This document shows, piece after piece, positions 1 to 10,506 of a stretch of 64,000 nucleotides of DNA. Each line of letters starts with the position of its first letter. Position 1 is the stretch's first letter. The DNA is from Bacteroidia bacterium. Its GTDB lineage: Bacteria; Bacteroidota; Bacteroidia; 2-12-FULL-35-15. The notes under the pieces are model-generated. The model was not told the origin of the DNA. It saw nothing but the letters and a program-made list of their open reading frames with translations, and did not search any database. Both the position numbers and the translations under genes were made by a program. The stretch lies in contig JAURXZ010000041.1 of the NCBI GenBank assembly GCA_030654175.1, positions 35,585 through 99,584 of the forward strand. Reading direction: 5' to 3'.

Positions 1-3000
1 TTATTGTAAAGGTTACTGTTTGAGGAGATATAGTTGTGTTAGTTAATGTAACACCGGTAATATCACCTGTACCACTTGCTGCAACACCTGTTACTTCTGT
101 TGTTTTATCTCTTGTCCATGTAAAAGTAGAAGGAACAGCGTTACTGGTTCCCAGTACCATTGTTGCAAAAGAAGTTGCGGAGCAGATGGTTTGGGCACTA
201 TTGGTGGCTGTAGCAAGAGGTATAGGATTAATTGTTATTCCAATGGCAACCGATACGTCAGTTACACTTATACATGAAGTTACCACTCTTCTATACCATG
301 TGTTTACAATCAGGGTCCCAGGACTATAACCAGCATTGGTATTTACGCCAGATGCGGATGAAAAGCCGGAAACATTATCGGTAGTGGATGATTCCCATAA
401 ATAGGTATATGAATTATCACCTCCTGTCGGGATGGTTCCGGTTAATGCAGACGGAGCGGCACCACTGCAAATAGTTTGTGCTGCACTTACTATGTTATTA
501 CCAATTGGGGCATTAACCGAAACAAGTACATCACTGTTGGCCGTACAAACAACACCTCCTAAAGTACTTGAAGTGATCCTTCTGAATGTAGTAGTAGCAA
601 TCAAACCTGATGGTACATCATACGTTGGTGTGATTGCCAGCACAGCCGAATACCCATCGGTGCTTTGTTTCCATTGATAAGAAAGTATGCCTGAACCGGT
701 AGAAGGAACAATTTCAGTAAATGCAGCCGGGTCACCACCGCTACATATTGTTTGTGCTGTGGCAACGGTACCACCTGTTACAGCATTGATCGTTATAAGT
801 ACATCATTACTATTGGCACTACAAGGTACTCCACCTAAGGTACTTGTAGTTACACGTCTGTAAGTAGCATCAGCAATTAAACCGGATGGAGCATCATAGG
901 TTGCAGCTGTTCCTAAAGTGGAACTATAGGTATCTGTGCTATATTTCCACATGTAGCTAAGTATTCCGGAACCAGTAGATGGGGCACTTTCCGTAAAAGC
1001 AAAAGGATCACCTCCACTGCATATTGTTTGAGCGGCAGCAATGGTACCACCGGTAACTAAAGCCTGAACAGTTACAAGAATGTCGTTACTATTTGCGTTA
1101 CAACCTACACCTCCTAAAGTACTTATTGTTACACGCCTGTATGTGGTAGTGGAGGTTAAACCTGAAGGGACATCATATGTTGCTGTAGTTGCTAAGATCG
1201 CAGCATAGCCATCAGTGCTTTGTTTCCACTCATAAGTAAGTGCACCTGAACCCGTAGAAGGTGCGCTTTCTGTAAAGGCAGCAGGATCACCGCCATTACA
1301 AATTGTTTGAGCCGTAGCGATGATACCCGGAGTAACGGCATTTACTGTAACAACTATATCATTACTGGCAGTAAAACAAGGTATTCCACCTAAAGTACTG
1401 GTGGTTATTCTCCTGTAAGTGGTGGTTGTGGTCAAACCCGAAGGAACATCGTACGTTACAGTGGTTGCTAAAGTGGCAGCATATCCATCAGTACTTTGTT
1501 TCCATTCATACGTAAGCGCACCAGAACCGGTTGCCCCTGCACTTTCTGTAAATGCAACAGGATCACCACCACTGCATATGGTTTGAGCCGATGCAATGGT
1601 ACCTCCGGTAACGGCATTAACCAATACAGTTAAATCATTGCTGCTGGCCGTACACCCTACACCATTTGTAGTGCTTGTTGTAATTCGCCTATAAGTAGTA
1701 GTAGCTCCTAAACCAGCAGGCGCATCATACGTTGGTGTGGTTGCCAGCATGGCGGTATATCCATCGGTGCTGTATTTCCATTCATAAGTAAGTGAGCCCG
1801 AACCGGTAGATGCGGCACTTTGAGTAAAAGCAACAGGATCGCCACCGCTGCATATTGTTTGAGCCGCGGCAATGGTACCTCCGGTAACAACGCTCTGCAC
1901 TGTAACCACTATATCATTGCTGTTGGCTGTACAGGTTGATGTTCCTAAAGTACTTGTAGTTACACGCCTGTAAGTGGTGGACGCGGTTAAACCAGCTGGG
2001 ATATCGTACGTTGCAGTAATTGCTATAGTTGCAGCATACCCATCTGTGCTCTGTTTCCATTGATAAGTAAGTGCACCGGAACCGGTAGAAGCAACGGTCT
2101 CTGTAAAAGCAGCAGGGTCACCTCCACTGCATATCGTTTGAACTGCCGCAATGGTACCACCGGTAACTAAACTCTGTACCGTTACAACAATATCATTACT
2201 GTTAGCGGTACACGTTACCCCGCCAAAAGTACTTTTAGTAATGCGCCTGAAAGTGGTAGTAACACCAAGGCCGGATGGAACATCGTAAGTTGGAGTAGTT
2301 GCAAGGGTTGCTGCATATGCATCGGTGCTTTGTTTCCACTCATACGTAAGTATTCCGGAACCTGTAGATGGCGTAGTTTCCGTAAAAGCAGCAGGATCAC
2401 CACCACTACATATGGTTTGAGCCGAAGCAATAGTACCACCGGTAACCACACTTTGCACCGTTACAAGAATATCATTACTGTTAGCTGTGCACGTTACAGC
2501 TCCCAGAGTACTTATTGTTATACGTCTGTAAGTAGTAGTGGCTACCAAGCCTGAAGCGACATCATGTGTTGGAGCAGTTGCTATGGTGGCAATATAACCA
2601 TCAGCGCTTTGTTTCCATTCATAGGTCAATGCTCCGGAACCACTCGATGGCACACTTTCTGTAAAAGCAGCCGGATCACCACCGCTGCATATTGTTTGAG
2701 CTGCTGCAATGGCACCCCCGGTAACGGCACTCTGCACTGTAACCAGTAAATCATTACTATTTACTGTACAGGTTACACCACCCAAGGTACTTGTGGTTAT
2801 ACGTCTGTAAGTAGTAGTAGCAGTTAACCCCGCAGGGACATCATACGTTGCAGTAGTTGCAAGTGTAGCGCCATATCCATCTGTGCTTTGTTTCCACTGA
2901 TAGGTAAGTGCACCGGAACCGGTAGAAATTACACTTTCTGTAAAAGCAGCAGGATCGCCACCATTGCATATCGTTTGAGCAGCAGCTAAGGTTCCACCGG

Positions 3001-6000
3001 TAACGGCATTAACTGTTATAACGATATCATTACTATTTGCTGTACACGCAACACCATTCAATGTACTGGTGGTTATTCGCCTGTAGGTAGTGGTAGCAGT
3101 TAAACCTGTTGGGATATCATACGTTGGAGTGGTTGCTAAAGTAGCGCTGTAGGAATCAGTACTGTGTTTCCACTGGTAGGATAGTGGCCCGGAACCGGTA
3201 GCAGCAACACTTTCTGTAAAAGCAGCAGGATCACCACCGCTGCATATCGTTTGTGCAGCAGCAATGGTACCCCCTGTAACAACATTAACCGTAACAATAA
3301 TATCATTTACACTGGCCACACAAGCAACACCATTTAGGGTACTTGTGGTTATTCGCCTGTAAGTGGTAGTAGCAACTAATCCTGCCGGAACATCGTATGT
3401 TGCAGTGTTTGCTAAGATCGCAACATAGCCATCACCGCTTTGTTTCCAATCATAAGTAAGGGTACCGGAACCTGTTGATGCAACACTTTCAGTAAAGGCC
3501 GCAGGGTCACCACCGCTGCATATCGTTTGAGCGGCCACAATGGTACCACTTGATACAGAGTTGATCGTTACAATAATATCATTACTATTAGCTGTACATG
3601 CCACACCATTTACAGTGCTGGTTGCTATACGCCTGTATGTTGCAGTGGAAACTAAACCTGCCGGAACATCATACGCTACTGTAGTTGCCAAGGTAGCACT
3701 ATACCCATCGGTACTTTGTTTCCACTGATAAGTAAGCGCACCCGAACCGATAGAAGCAACACTTTCAGTAAAAGCAAGAGGGTCACCACCGCTACATATT
3801 GTTTGAGAGGCAGCTAAGGTACCACCGGTAACAGAATTGATCGTTACAATTACATCATTGCTATTGGCTGTACAAGCAACACCACCAAACGTGCTGGTAG
3901 TTACACGCCTGTAAGTGGTGGTGGCAGCTAAACCTGCCGGAACATCATACGTTGGAGTGATGGCAATTGTAGCGGCAAATCCATCCGTGCTTTGTTTCCA
4001 CTGATAACTAAGTGTTCCGGAACCGGTAGAAGCTACACTTTCTGTAAATACAGCCGGATCACCACCACTGCATATCGTTTGAGCAGAAGCAATAGTACCT
4101 CCTGTAACTATGCTCTGCACTTCTATAAGAATATCATTGCTATTTGCAGTACACGTTACCCCCCCCAAAGTACTGGTAGTAATACGTCTGTAAGTAGTAG
4201 TAAGTGTTAAACCAACAGGGACATCATACGTGGGAGTGATCGCTAAAACTGCAGCATATCCATCAGTGCTTTGTTTCCATTGATAAGTAAGCGTTCCGGA
4301 ACCGACAGCTGCTGCGCTTTCTGTAAAAGCAGAAGGATCACCGCCATTACAAATCGTTTGGGCGGATGCAAGGGTACCTCCGGTAACTGCATTAACTGTT
4401 ACAACAACATCATTACTATTTGCGGTACAGGCAACTCCGTTCACCGTACTTGTAGTGATACGTCTGTAAGTAGTGGTGACAGCTAATCCCGCAGGAACAT
4501 CATAGGTTACACCGGTGGCAAGCGTGGCACTGTATCCATCAGTGCTTTGTTTCCATTCATAAGTAAGTGTTCCCGAACCGGTAGCACCTACACTTTCTGT
4601 AAAAGCAAGAGGGTTACCGCCACTACATATTGTTTGAGCAGAAGCAATGGCACCACCTGTAACTACTCCCTGAACTGTTAAAACAATGTCATTACTATTT
4701 GCAGTGCACGTTACCCCACCTAAAGTACTGATAGTAGTGCGCCTATAGGTGGTAGTGATGGTTAACCCGGCAGGAACATCGTATGTTGGGGTGGTAGCCA
4801 GGATAGCAACATAACCATCGGTGCTTTGTTTCCACTGATATGTAAGAGTACCGGAACCTGTGGAGGCAGCACTTTCTGTAAAAGGTGCAGGATCGCCACC
4901 GCTGCATATCGTTTGAGCAGCAGCAATTGTGCCACCGGTAACCGCATTAACGGATACCGTTATATCATTACTATTGGAAGTACATGCTATACCATTAAGA
5001 GTGCTGGTAGTTATCCGTCTATAAGTAGTTGTAGCTACTAAACCCGAAGGAACATCATACGTTGTTGTGATTGCAAGGGTAGCAGCATAACTATCGGTAC
5101 TTTGTTTCCACTGATAAGTAAGCACACCTGAACCGGTAGATGCGGCAGTTTCTGTAAAGGCAGCCGGATCACCACCACTGCATATCGTTTGAGCAGAAGT
5201 AACAGTTCCACCGGCAGCAGCATTAATTGTTACAACTATATCATTACTGGCGGCATTACAAGCAACACCATTTAAGGTACTGATAGTGATTCTTCTAAAA
5301 GTAGTAGTTGCAGCTAAACCAGATGGAGCATCGTACGTTGCAGCGGTCCCCAGCGTGGCGCTATACCCATCGGTACTTTGTTTCCATTGATAAGTGAGTA
5401 CACCGGAACCCGCAGACGCTATACTTTCGGTAAAAGCAGCAGGATCACCACCGCTGCAAATGGTTTGGGCAGCAGCAATGGCGCCCCCACTAACAGCATT
5501 AACGGTCACAACTATATCGTTGCTCGCGGCAGTACAGGTAACACCATTCAGAGTACTTGTAGTTATACGCCTATACGTGGTAGTTGCGGTTAAACCGGAA
5601 GGAATGTCGTAGGTTGGGGTGGTAGCCAAGGTAGCGCTATATGCATCGGTGCTCTCTTTCCACTCATACGTAAGAGAACCTGAACCGGTAGATGCGACAG
5701 TTTGAGTAAAAGCAGCCGGATCACCTCCGTTGCATATGGTTTGCGAGGTTGCAATAGTACCACCGGCAACTGAATTAACCGTCACGGCTATATCATTACT
5801 GTTCACAACACACCCTACACTGCCCAATGTACTTGTAGTTATTCGCCTGTAAGTAGTGCTAGCAGCTAAACCTGCAGGAACATCGTAGGTTGTGGTGGTT
5901 GCCAAAGTAGCAACATAACTATCGGTGCTTTGTTTCCACATGTAGGAGAGCACACCCGAACCGGTAGATGCGGCACTTTCTGTAAAAGCAGCCGGATCAC

Positions 6001-9000
6001 CGCCACTGCATATCGTTTGAGCCGCTGCAATGGTACCACCGGCAGCAGCATTGACCGTTACCACAATATCATTACTATTGGCAGTACAAGTTATCAGCCC
6101 CAGCGTGCTTGTAGTGATACGCCTGTAAGTAGTGGTTGCGGCTAACCCCAAAGGTACATCATAGGTTACAGTTGTTGCCAGGGTAGCACTATACCCATCG
6201 CTACTCTGTTTCCATTGATAAGTGAGCACACCAGGACCTGTAGAAGCAACACTTTCTGAAAAAGCTGCAGGATCACCTCCGCTGCATATCGTTTGAGCTG
6301 CTGCAATGGTACCACCGGTGACTGAATTAACTGAAACAACGATATCATTACTATTGGCGGTACATGCAACACCATTCAGCGTGCTGGTAACAATACGTCT
6401 GTAAGTGGTAGTAGCAGCTAAACCTGCGGGTACATCATAAGTTGGTGTGGTTGCCAGAGTTGCGGCATACGTATCAGTACTATATTTCCATTGGTAAGTC
6501 AGAGCACCGGAACCGGTAGAAGCAACACTTTCAGTAAATGCAGCAGGATCGCCACCACTACATATCGTTTGAGCAGCCGAAGTGGTACCTCCTGCAACAG
6601 CATTGATTGTAACAACTATATCGTTGCTATTGGCTGAGCACCCTACACCATTTAAGGTGCTGATCGTTATCCTTCTGTAAGTTGTAGTTGCGACCAAACC
6701 GGCAGGCACATCATACGTTAAAGTGGTTGCTAAAGTAGCAGCATAGGCATCGGTACTATGTTTCCATTGATAGGTGAGGACACCGGAACCGGTAGATGCG
6801 ACACTTTCGGTAAAGGCAGCAGGATCGCCACCACTGCATATTGTTTGAGCCGCAGCAATGGTACCACCTGTAACTACACCCTGAACAGTAACAACAATAT
6901 CATTAGTGTTAGCAGGACATGTTTCAGCACCTAAAGTACTTAAAGTTACACGCCTGTAGGTAGTTGTTGCGGTTTGACCTGAAGGAACATCATAGGTTGG
7001 CGTGGCTGCCAAAGTAGCACTGTACGCATCAGTGCTTTGTTTCCACTCATATGCAAGAGTGCCAGAGCCCGTAGATGCAACAATTTCTGTAAAAGCAGCA
7101 GGATCACCACCACTACATATCGTTTGAGCAGCAGCAATGGTACCACCGGTTACAGCATTGATCGATACGATCACATCGTTGCTGTTTGCAATACAAGTAA
7201 CACCATTCAGTGTACTTGTAGTAATTCGCCTGTATGTTGTAGCTGCGGCTAAACCAGCTGGAACATCATAAGTTACTGTAGTTGCCAGGGTGGCACTATA
7301 CCCATCGGTGCTTCTTTTCCACTCATATGTAAGTGCGCCTGAACCGGAAGAAGCGGAACTCTCTGTAAATGCGGCAGGATCGCCACCACTGCATATGGTT
7401 TGAGCAGAAGCAATAGCTCCACCAGTAACAGCACTCTGAACGGTAACAATAATATCATTGCTGGTGGCTGTACACGGGACACCACCTAAAGTGCTTGTAG
7501 TTATGCGCCTGTAGGTAGTGGTAGCTGTTAAACCAGAAGGTACATCGTAGGCGGCAGTAATGGCTAAGATCGCAGTATATCCATCGGTGCTTTGTTTCCA
7601 TTGATAAGTAAGTGCACCGGAACCGGTAGAAAGAACACTTTCAGTAAAGGCGGCAGGATCACCACCGTTGCATATCGTTTGGGCTGCTGCTATTGTACCA
7701 CCTGTAACGGAATTAACGGTTACAATAATATCATTACTGGCCGCGGTGCAGGTTACACCACCCAATGTACTTGTTGCTATTCTTCTGTAAGTGGTAGTAG
7801 CGGCTAAACCTGCCGGAACATCATAAGTTGAGGTTATTGCCAGGGTAATACCATAACCATCTGTGCTGTATTTCCATTGGTATGTCAGGGGACCAGAACC
7901 TGTTGATCCGACACTTTCTGTAAATGCGAAAGGGTCTCCACCACTGCATATCGTTTGCGCAGCTGCAATTGTACCTCCGGTTACAGCATTAACCGTTACA
8001 GTTATGTCGTTACTGTTGGCAGTACAGCCTACACCATTTACAGTACTGGTAGTTATACGCCTGTAAGTGGTAGTAACTGCTAACCCCGCAGGGACATCAT
8101 AGGTTGGAGTGGTTGCCAGTACTGTGGCATAAGCATCGGTGCTATGCTTCCACTCATAGGTGATAGTGCCAGAACCTGTGGAAGCGGCACTTTCTGTGAA
8201 AGGAGCAGGATCACCACCGCTGCAAATTGTTTGAGCCGCAGCAATAGTACCACCGGTAACTGCACTTTGAACTGTTACAAGCAGATCGTTACTGTTTGAA
8301 GTACAAGTTACACCACCTAATGTACTTGTGGTAATACGTCTATAGGTAGTGGTAGCAGCTAAACCAGCAGGAACATCATATGTTGTTGTGATTGCAAGCG
8401 AAGCACCATAAGTATCAGTACTGTATTTCCATTGATAGGTAAGTACCCCGGAACCTGTAGATGCAACTGTTTCCGTAAAGGCCGCAGGATTACCGCCATT
8501 GCATATCGTTTGAGCAGCAGCAAGGGTGCCTCCGCTCACACCATTAACCGTTACAATTATATCATTGCTGTTGGCCACACAAGTAACAAGCCCCAGGGTG
8601 CTGGTAGTGATACGCCTGAAAGTGGTGGTGGCAGCTATACCTAAGGGAACATTGTAGGTTGCGGTGGTTGCCAAGATCCCGGAATATCCATCTGAACTTG
8701 ATTTCCATTCATAGGTTAACGTACCGGCACCAGTGGATGCGGCAGTTTCAGTAAAGGCGGCTGGATCACCACCGCTGCATACCGTTTGTGCTGCTGCAAT
8801 AGTTCCTCCAGTAACAGCATTGATCGTAACGGTGATATCATTGCTGGTCGCGGCACAGGCAACACCATTTAAAGTACTGGTAGCTATCCTTCTGTAAGTT
8901 GTGGTTGCAACTAAACCTGCGGGGATATCATAGGTTGGGCTGGTTCCTAAGGTAGCAACATATGCATCTGTGCTTTGTTTCCATTCATACGACAGCGTAC

Positions 9001-9622
9001 CAGTTCCAGAGGCAGCCCCTGTTTGTGTGAAAGAGGCGGGGTCTCCCCCACTGCAAATTGTTTGAGCAGTAGCAATGGTACCAGCGCCAACAGAATTTAA
9101 AAAGGAAGTAAAAGTAGCATGAGTAGCACCGTTCACATCACCTGCTATAACAGATGTTCCGGCAGTACGGGTAACATTTTGAGGGCCGGCAGCTCCGGTA
9201 ATTCCCCTAACCTGAACCCCGCTTATAGTGACCGCATCAATCACAGCAGTACCGCTTCCATTAATTGTAAGGGTAATTGTAGTGGAATTTGTAAGTACCA
9301 CACTAACGGAAGTTACATCACTACCCGTAAATGAGGCGCTAAGTGTTCCACCAAAATCAAAGTTAGCAGGCGCTGTAAGAACTATTGTTCCGAAGGTTGA
9401 AATGTCATTTACTAAAGTTTCTGTAATAATAATATCTCCCAAATTGCTATAAGCAGTAGGGAATGAACAACCGGTAATTATTGGTAGTGTAGGAACCGTT
9501 ATAGTAACTCCTCCAAATGCATTATTAAAAACAGCAGACATAAGTAAAATGGCGACAATGAGCCCCATTTTAACAGTAGCAAGTGTTTTAATAATACTGT
9601 TTGGACAGTAGTTTCCTTTCAT
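1..9622 (-). CDS. Giant secreted Ig-like repeat protein (adhesin-like), C-terminus beyond window
   Basis: The reading frame opens at the ATG at 9622-9620 and I find no break down to base 2, giving at least 3,207 codons; the end lies outside the window. The N-terminus has two basic residues, then a hydrophobic stretch (KMGLIVAILLMSAVFNNAFG), a good signal peptide ending near residue 38. Residues 39-185 form an all-beta, Thr/Ser/Val-rich domain of no family I can name. From about residue 188 there are 32 tandem units of 92 or 93 residues containing AQTICSGGDP, W-K-Q-S, TTTYRR and C-x-A-N-S-N-D, typical of Bacteroidota Ig-like surface repeats; two Cys per unit could form a disulfide. The last part (bases 1-420) changes to a different Ig-like and a PKD-like unit (TFTWTRD, TVTFTI). 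In this phylum such proteins are normally exported by T9SS through a C-terminal signal; that is inference here because the end is missing. Role in adhesion or gliding is also inference. Confidence 0.9.
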   Translation of the reverse strand, partial: MKGNYCPNSIIKTLATVKMGLIVAILLMSAVFNNAFGGVTITVPTLPIITGCSFPTAYSNLGDIIITETLVNDISTFGTIVLTAPANFDFGGTLSASFTGSDVTSVSVVLTNSTTITLTINGSGTAVIDAVTISGVQVRGITGAAGPQNVTRTAGTSVIAGDVNGATHATFTSFLNSVGAGTIATAQTICSGGDPASFTQTGAASGTGTLSYEWKQSTDAYVATLGTSPTYDIPAGLVATTTYRRIATSTLNGVACAATSNDITVTINAVTGGTIAAAQTVCSGGDPAAFTETAASTGAGTLTYEWKSSSDGYSGILATTATYNVPLGIAATTTFRRITTSTLGLVTCVANSNDIIVTVNGVSGGTLAAAQTICNGGNPAAFTETVASTGSGVLTYQWKYSTDTYGASLAITTTYDVPAGLAATTTYRRITTSTLGGVTCTSNSNDLLVTVQSAVTGGTIAAAQTICSGGDPAPFTESAASTGSGTITYEWKHSTDAYATVLATTPTYDVPAGLAVTTTYRRITTSTVNGVGCTANSNDITVTVNAVTGGTIAAAQTICSGGDPFAFTESVGSTGSGPLTYQWKYSTDGYGITLAITSTYDVPAGLAATTTYRRIATSTLGGVTCTAASNDIIVTVNSVTGGTIAAAQTICNGGDPAAFTESVLSTGSGALTYQWKQSTDGYTAILAITAAYDVPSGLTATTTYRRITTSTLGGVPCTATSNDIIVTVQSAVTGGAIASAQTICSGGDPAAFTESSASSGSGALTYEWKRSTDGYSATLATTVTYDVPAGLAAATTYRRITTSTLNGVTCIANSNDVIVSINAVTGGTIAAAQTICSGGDPAAFTEIVASTGSGTLAYEWKQSTDAYSATLAATPTYDVPSGQTATTTYRRVTLSTLGAETCPANTNDIVVTVQGVVTGGTIAAAQTICSGGDPAAFTESVASTGSGVLTYQWKHSTDAYAATLATTLTYDVPAGLVATTTYRRITISTLNGVGCSANSNDIVVTINAVAGGTTSAAQTICSGGDPAAFTESVASTGSGALTYQWKYSTDTYAATLATTPTYDVPAGLAATTTYRRIVTSTLNGVACTANSNDIVVSVNSVTGGTIAAAQTICSGGDPAAFSESVASTGPGVLTYQWKQSSDGYSATLATTVTYDVPLGLAATTTYRRITTSTLGLITCTANSNDIVVTVNAAAGGTIAAAQTICSGGDPAAFTESAASTGSGVLSYMWKQSTDSYVATLATTTTYDVPAGLAASTTYRRITTSTLGSVGCVVNSNDIAVTVNSVAGGTIATSQTICNGGDPAAFTQTVASTGSGSLTYEWKESTDAYSATLATTPTYDIPSGLTATTTYRRITTSTLNGVTCTAASNDIVVTVNAVSGGAIAAAQTICSGGDPAAFTESIASAGSGVLTYQWKQSTDGYSATLGTAATYDAPSGLAATTTFRRITISTLNGVACNAASNDIVVTINAAAGGTVTSAQTICSGGDPAAFTETAASTGSGVLTYQWKQSTDSYAATLAITTTYDVPSGLVATTTYRRITTSTLNGIACTSNSNDITVSVNAVTGGTIAAAQTICSGGDPAPFTESAASTGSGTLTYQWKQSTDGYVAILATTPTYDVPAGLTITTTYRRTTISTLGGVTCTANSNDIVLTVQGVVTGGAIASAQTICSGGNPLAFTESVGATGSGTLTYEWKQSTDGYSATLATGVTYDVPAGLAVTTTYRRITTSTVNGVACTANSNDVVVTVNAVTGGTLASAQTICNGGDPSAFTESAAAVGSGTLTYQWKQSTDGYAAVLAITPTYDVPVGLTLTTTYRRITTSTLGGVTCTANSNDILIEVQSIVTGGTIASAQTICSGGDPAVFTESVASTGSGTLSYQWKQSTDGFAATIAITPTYDVPAGLAATTTYRRVTTSTFGGVACTANSNDVIVTINSVTGGTLAASQTICSGGDPLAFTESVASIGSGALTYQWKQSTDGYSATLATTVAYDVPAGLVSTATYRRIATSTVNGVACTANSNDIIVTINSVSSGTIVAAQTICSGGDPAAFTESVASTGSGTLTYDWKQSGDGYVAILANTATYDVPAGLVATTTYRRITTSTLNGVACVASVNDIIVTVNVVTGGTIAAAQTICSGGDPAAFTESVAATGSGPLSYQWKHSTDSYSATLATTPTYDIPTGLTATTTYRRITTSTLNGVACTANSNDIVITVNAVTGGTLAAAQTICNGGDPAAFTESVISTGSGALTYQWKQSTDGYGATLATTATYDVPAGLTATTTYRRITTSTLGGVTCTVNSNDLLVTVQSAVTGGAIAAAQTICSGGDPAAFTESVPSSGSGALTYEWKQSADGYIATIATAPTHDVASGLVATTTYRRITISTLGAVTCTANSNDILVTVQSVVTGGTIASAQTICSGGDPAAFTETTPSTGSGILTYEWKQSTDAYAATLATTPTYDVPSGLGVTTTFRRITKSTFGGVTCTANSNDIVVTVQSLVTGGTIAAVQTICSGGDPAAFTETVASTGSGALTYQWKQSTDGYAATIAITATYDIPAGLTASTTYRRVTTSTLGTSTCTANSNDIVVTVQSVVTGGTIAAAQTICSGGDPVAFTQSAASTGSGSLTYEWKYSTDGYTAMLATTPTYDAPAGLGATTTYRRITTSTTNGVGCTASSNDLTVLVNAVTGGTIASAQTICSGGDPVAFTESAGATGSGALTYEWKQSTDGYAATLATTVTYDVPSGLTTTTTYRRITTSTLGGIPCFTASNDIVVTVNAVTPGIIATAQTICNGGDPAAFTESAPSTGSGALTYEWKQSTDGYAAILATTATYDVPSGLTSTTTYRRVTISTLGGVGCNANSNDILVTVQALVTGGTIAAAQTICSGGDPFAFTESAPSTGSGILSYMWKYSTDTYSSTLGTAATYDAPSGLIADATYRRVTTSTLGGVPCSANSNDVLITINAVTGGTVATAQTICSGGDPAAFTEIVPSTGSGILSYQWKQSTDGYSAVLAITPTYDVPSGLIATTTFRRITSSTLGGVVCTANSDVLVSVNAPIGNNIVSAAQTICSGAAPSALTGTIPTGGDNSYTYLWESSTTDNVSGFSSASGVNTNAGYSPGTLIVNTWYRRVVTSCISVTDVSVAIGITINPIPLATATNSAQTICSATSFATMVLGTSNAVPSTFTWTRDKTTEVTGVAASGTGDITGVTLTNTTISPQTVTFTI
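469..9055 (-). repeat. Array of 32 tandem Ig-like coding repeats, period 276/279 bp
   Basis: I anchored each unit on the Cys codon of the motif TICSGG. It falls at 469, 745, 1021, 1300, 1576, 1852, 2131, 2410, 2689, 2968, 3244, 3520, 3796, 4072, 4351, 4627, 4906, 5182, 5458, 5734, 6010, 6286, 6562, 6838, 7117, 7393, 7672, 7948, 8224, 8503, 8779 and 9055. All positions share one codon phase; 21 spacings are 276 and 10 are 279. The extra codon is in the linker: VN-x-VTGG in short units, VQ-x-x-VTGG in long ones. Units are clearly diverged from each other at DNA level. A further related but different unit has its Cys near 194. Confidence 0.95.
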
Positions 9623-10093
9623 TTCCAGAGAATATTTTTACAATTATTCTAATTTCTAAGATCAAAAAATAAAATAACCGACAATAAAAAAACAGCAAAA
9701 AAAGTCGATATACCCGCTGAACCAATTGGGAACGAGCATTATAAACTTTAGTATCTGCGTCTTTAATTTTTTTGTTTTACGTAAAACTCTAAAAAGAGTT
9801 ACACATAAACCTTGCCTCCAAACTTATGTAAAAAAATGCAAAGCAACAACGTTTATTTCAGACATTTTTAAAGTTAAAATGTTAGAAACTAGAGGTTAAA
9901 ATAAGAAAAGGGAAAAATGATTTTAAGAAGCCTGAAACAGAGCAATTCCTATGCTCATAATTATAAAAAGGTATCTTAATCATAATAGGCATTTCGTCTT
10001 TTTTTAATGGATAAGAAAACAATTACATTTATTCAAATAAAAAATCCATAGGGATTCGAATGTTTAAAGAAGATATCCCTTGGGTTGTAATGC

Positions 10094-10160
10094 TCGACTC
10101 CTGCCGGAGTCGAAGAAGATAATAGAATTGTTTCTATAAACATGAGATGCCACTGGCATC
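10094..10160. repeat. Pair of perfect intergenic palindromes
   Basis: TCGACTCC-TGCC-GGAGTCGA at 10094-10113 is a perfect 8-bp-arm hairpin. GATGCC-ACT-GGCATC at 10146-10160 is a perfect 6-bp-arm hairpin. The core GCCACTGGC recurs in a third palindrome at 55887-55907. This looks like a dispersed REP-like element rather than a gene-specific site. Confidence 0.6.
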
Positions 10161-10390
10161 AAGCTATTTTTAATGTCTCCAAATTTTATGGCGAAAAATC
10201 CACACTAAATCAACATTATCAAGCAGTTACACCAGAATGATCATAAAGTATGCTGCAATTTATTTTTTTAGAAAGTAAAAAAAAATTGGACAAGGAAAAC
10301 TAAAAAAAAACATTTTGATGCCTGTTAGAGAAGTTGAATTTTTAATTAATATTCTAAAAATTTCATACTGAATTTTACAGCTCTAACACT

Positions 10391-10419
10391 TTGATATTGA
10401 CATTAATTTATTTACTTTG
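10391..10419 (+). promoter_or_regulatory. Candidate promoter for the FadL-like gene
   Basis: TTG at 10391-10393, then 18 bases, then TTACTTTG at 10412-10419, one mismatch from the Bacteroidota -7 consensus TAnnTTTG. It predicts a leader of about 80 bases before the GTG start. Confidence 0.45.
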
Positions 10420-10506
10420 CACTCAATTTTTATATTTCAACAAATAAGTTATTTCATACTATTGAAATATTCAAATCCGTTAAATTACTAATCAAAAAAC
10501 AGCAAC

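Larger units (their letters stand above)
9623..10506. other. Non-coding region between giant repeat gene and fadL-like gene
   Basis: AT-rich, with no reading frame I can support. It carries a perfect 14-bp palindrome GTTTTACGTAAAAC at 9774-9787 overlapping a short hairpin (AACTCT/AGAGTT, 9785-9800), about 160 bases upstream of the giant gene start, and two palindromes at 10094-10160. The rest shows only poly-A/T runs. It is the leader and promoter space of two divergent genes. Confidence 0.6.

Noticed and set aside
36..8644. Many 60-100 codon frames on both strands within the first 9 kb
   Set aside because: They recur at the repeat period in fixed frames opposite or out of phase with the giant minus-strand gene and encode no plausible protein; they are shadows of the repeat array.
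469..9055. Regular spacing considered as a CRISPR or satellite array
   Set aside because: The period of 276/279 bases is far too long for CRISPR, there are no short identical repeats with unique spacers, and every unit is coding.
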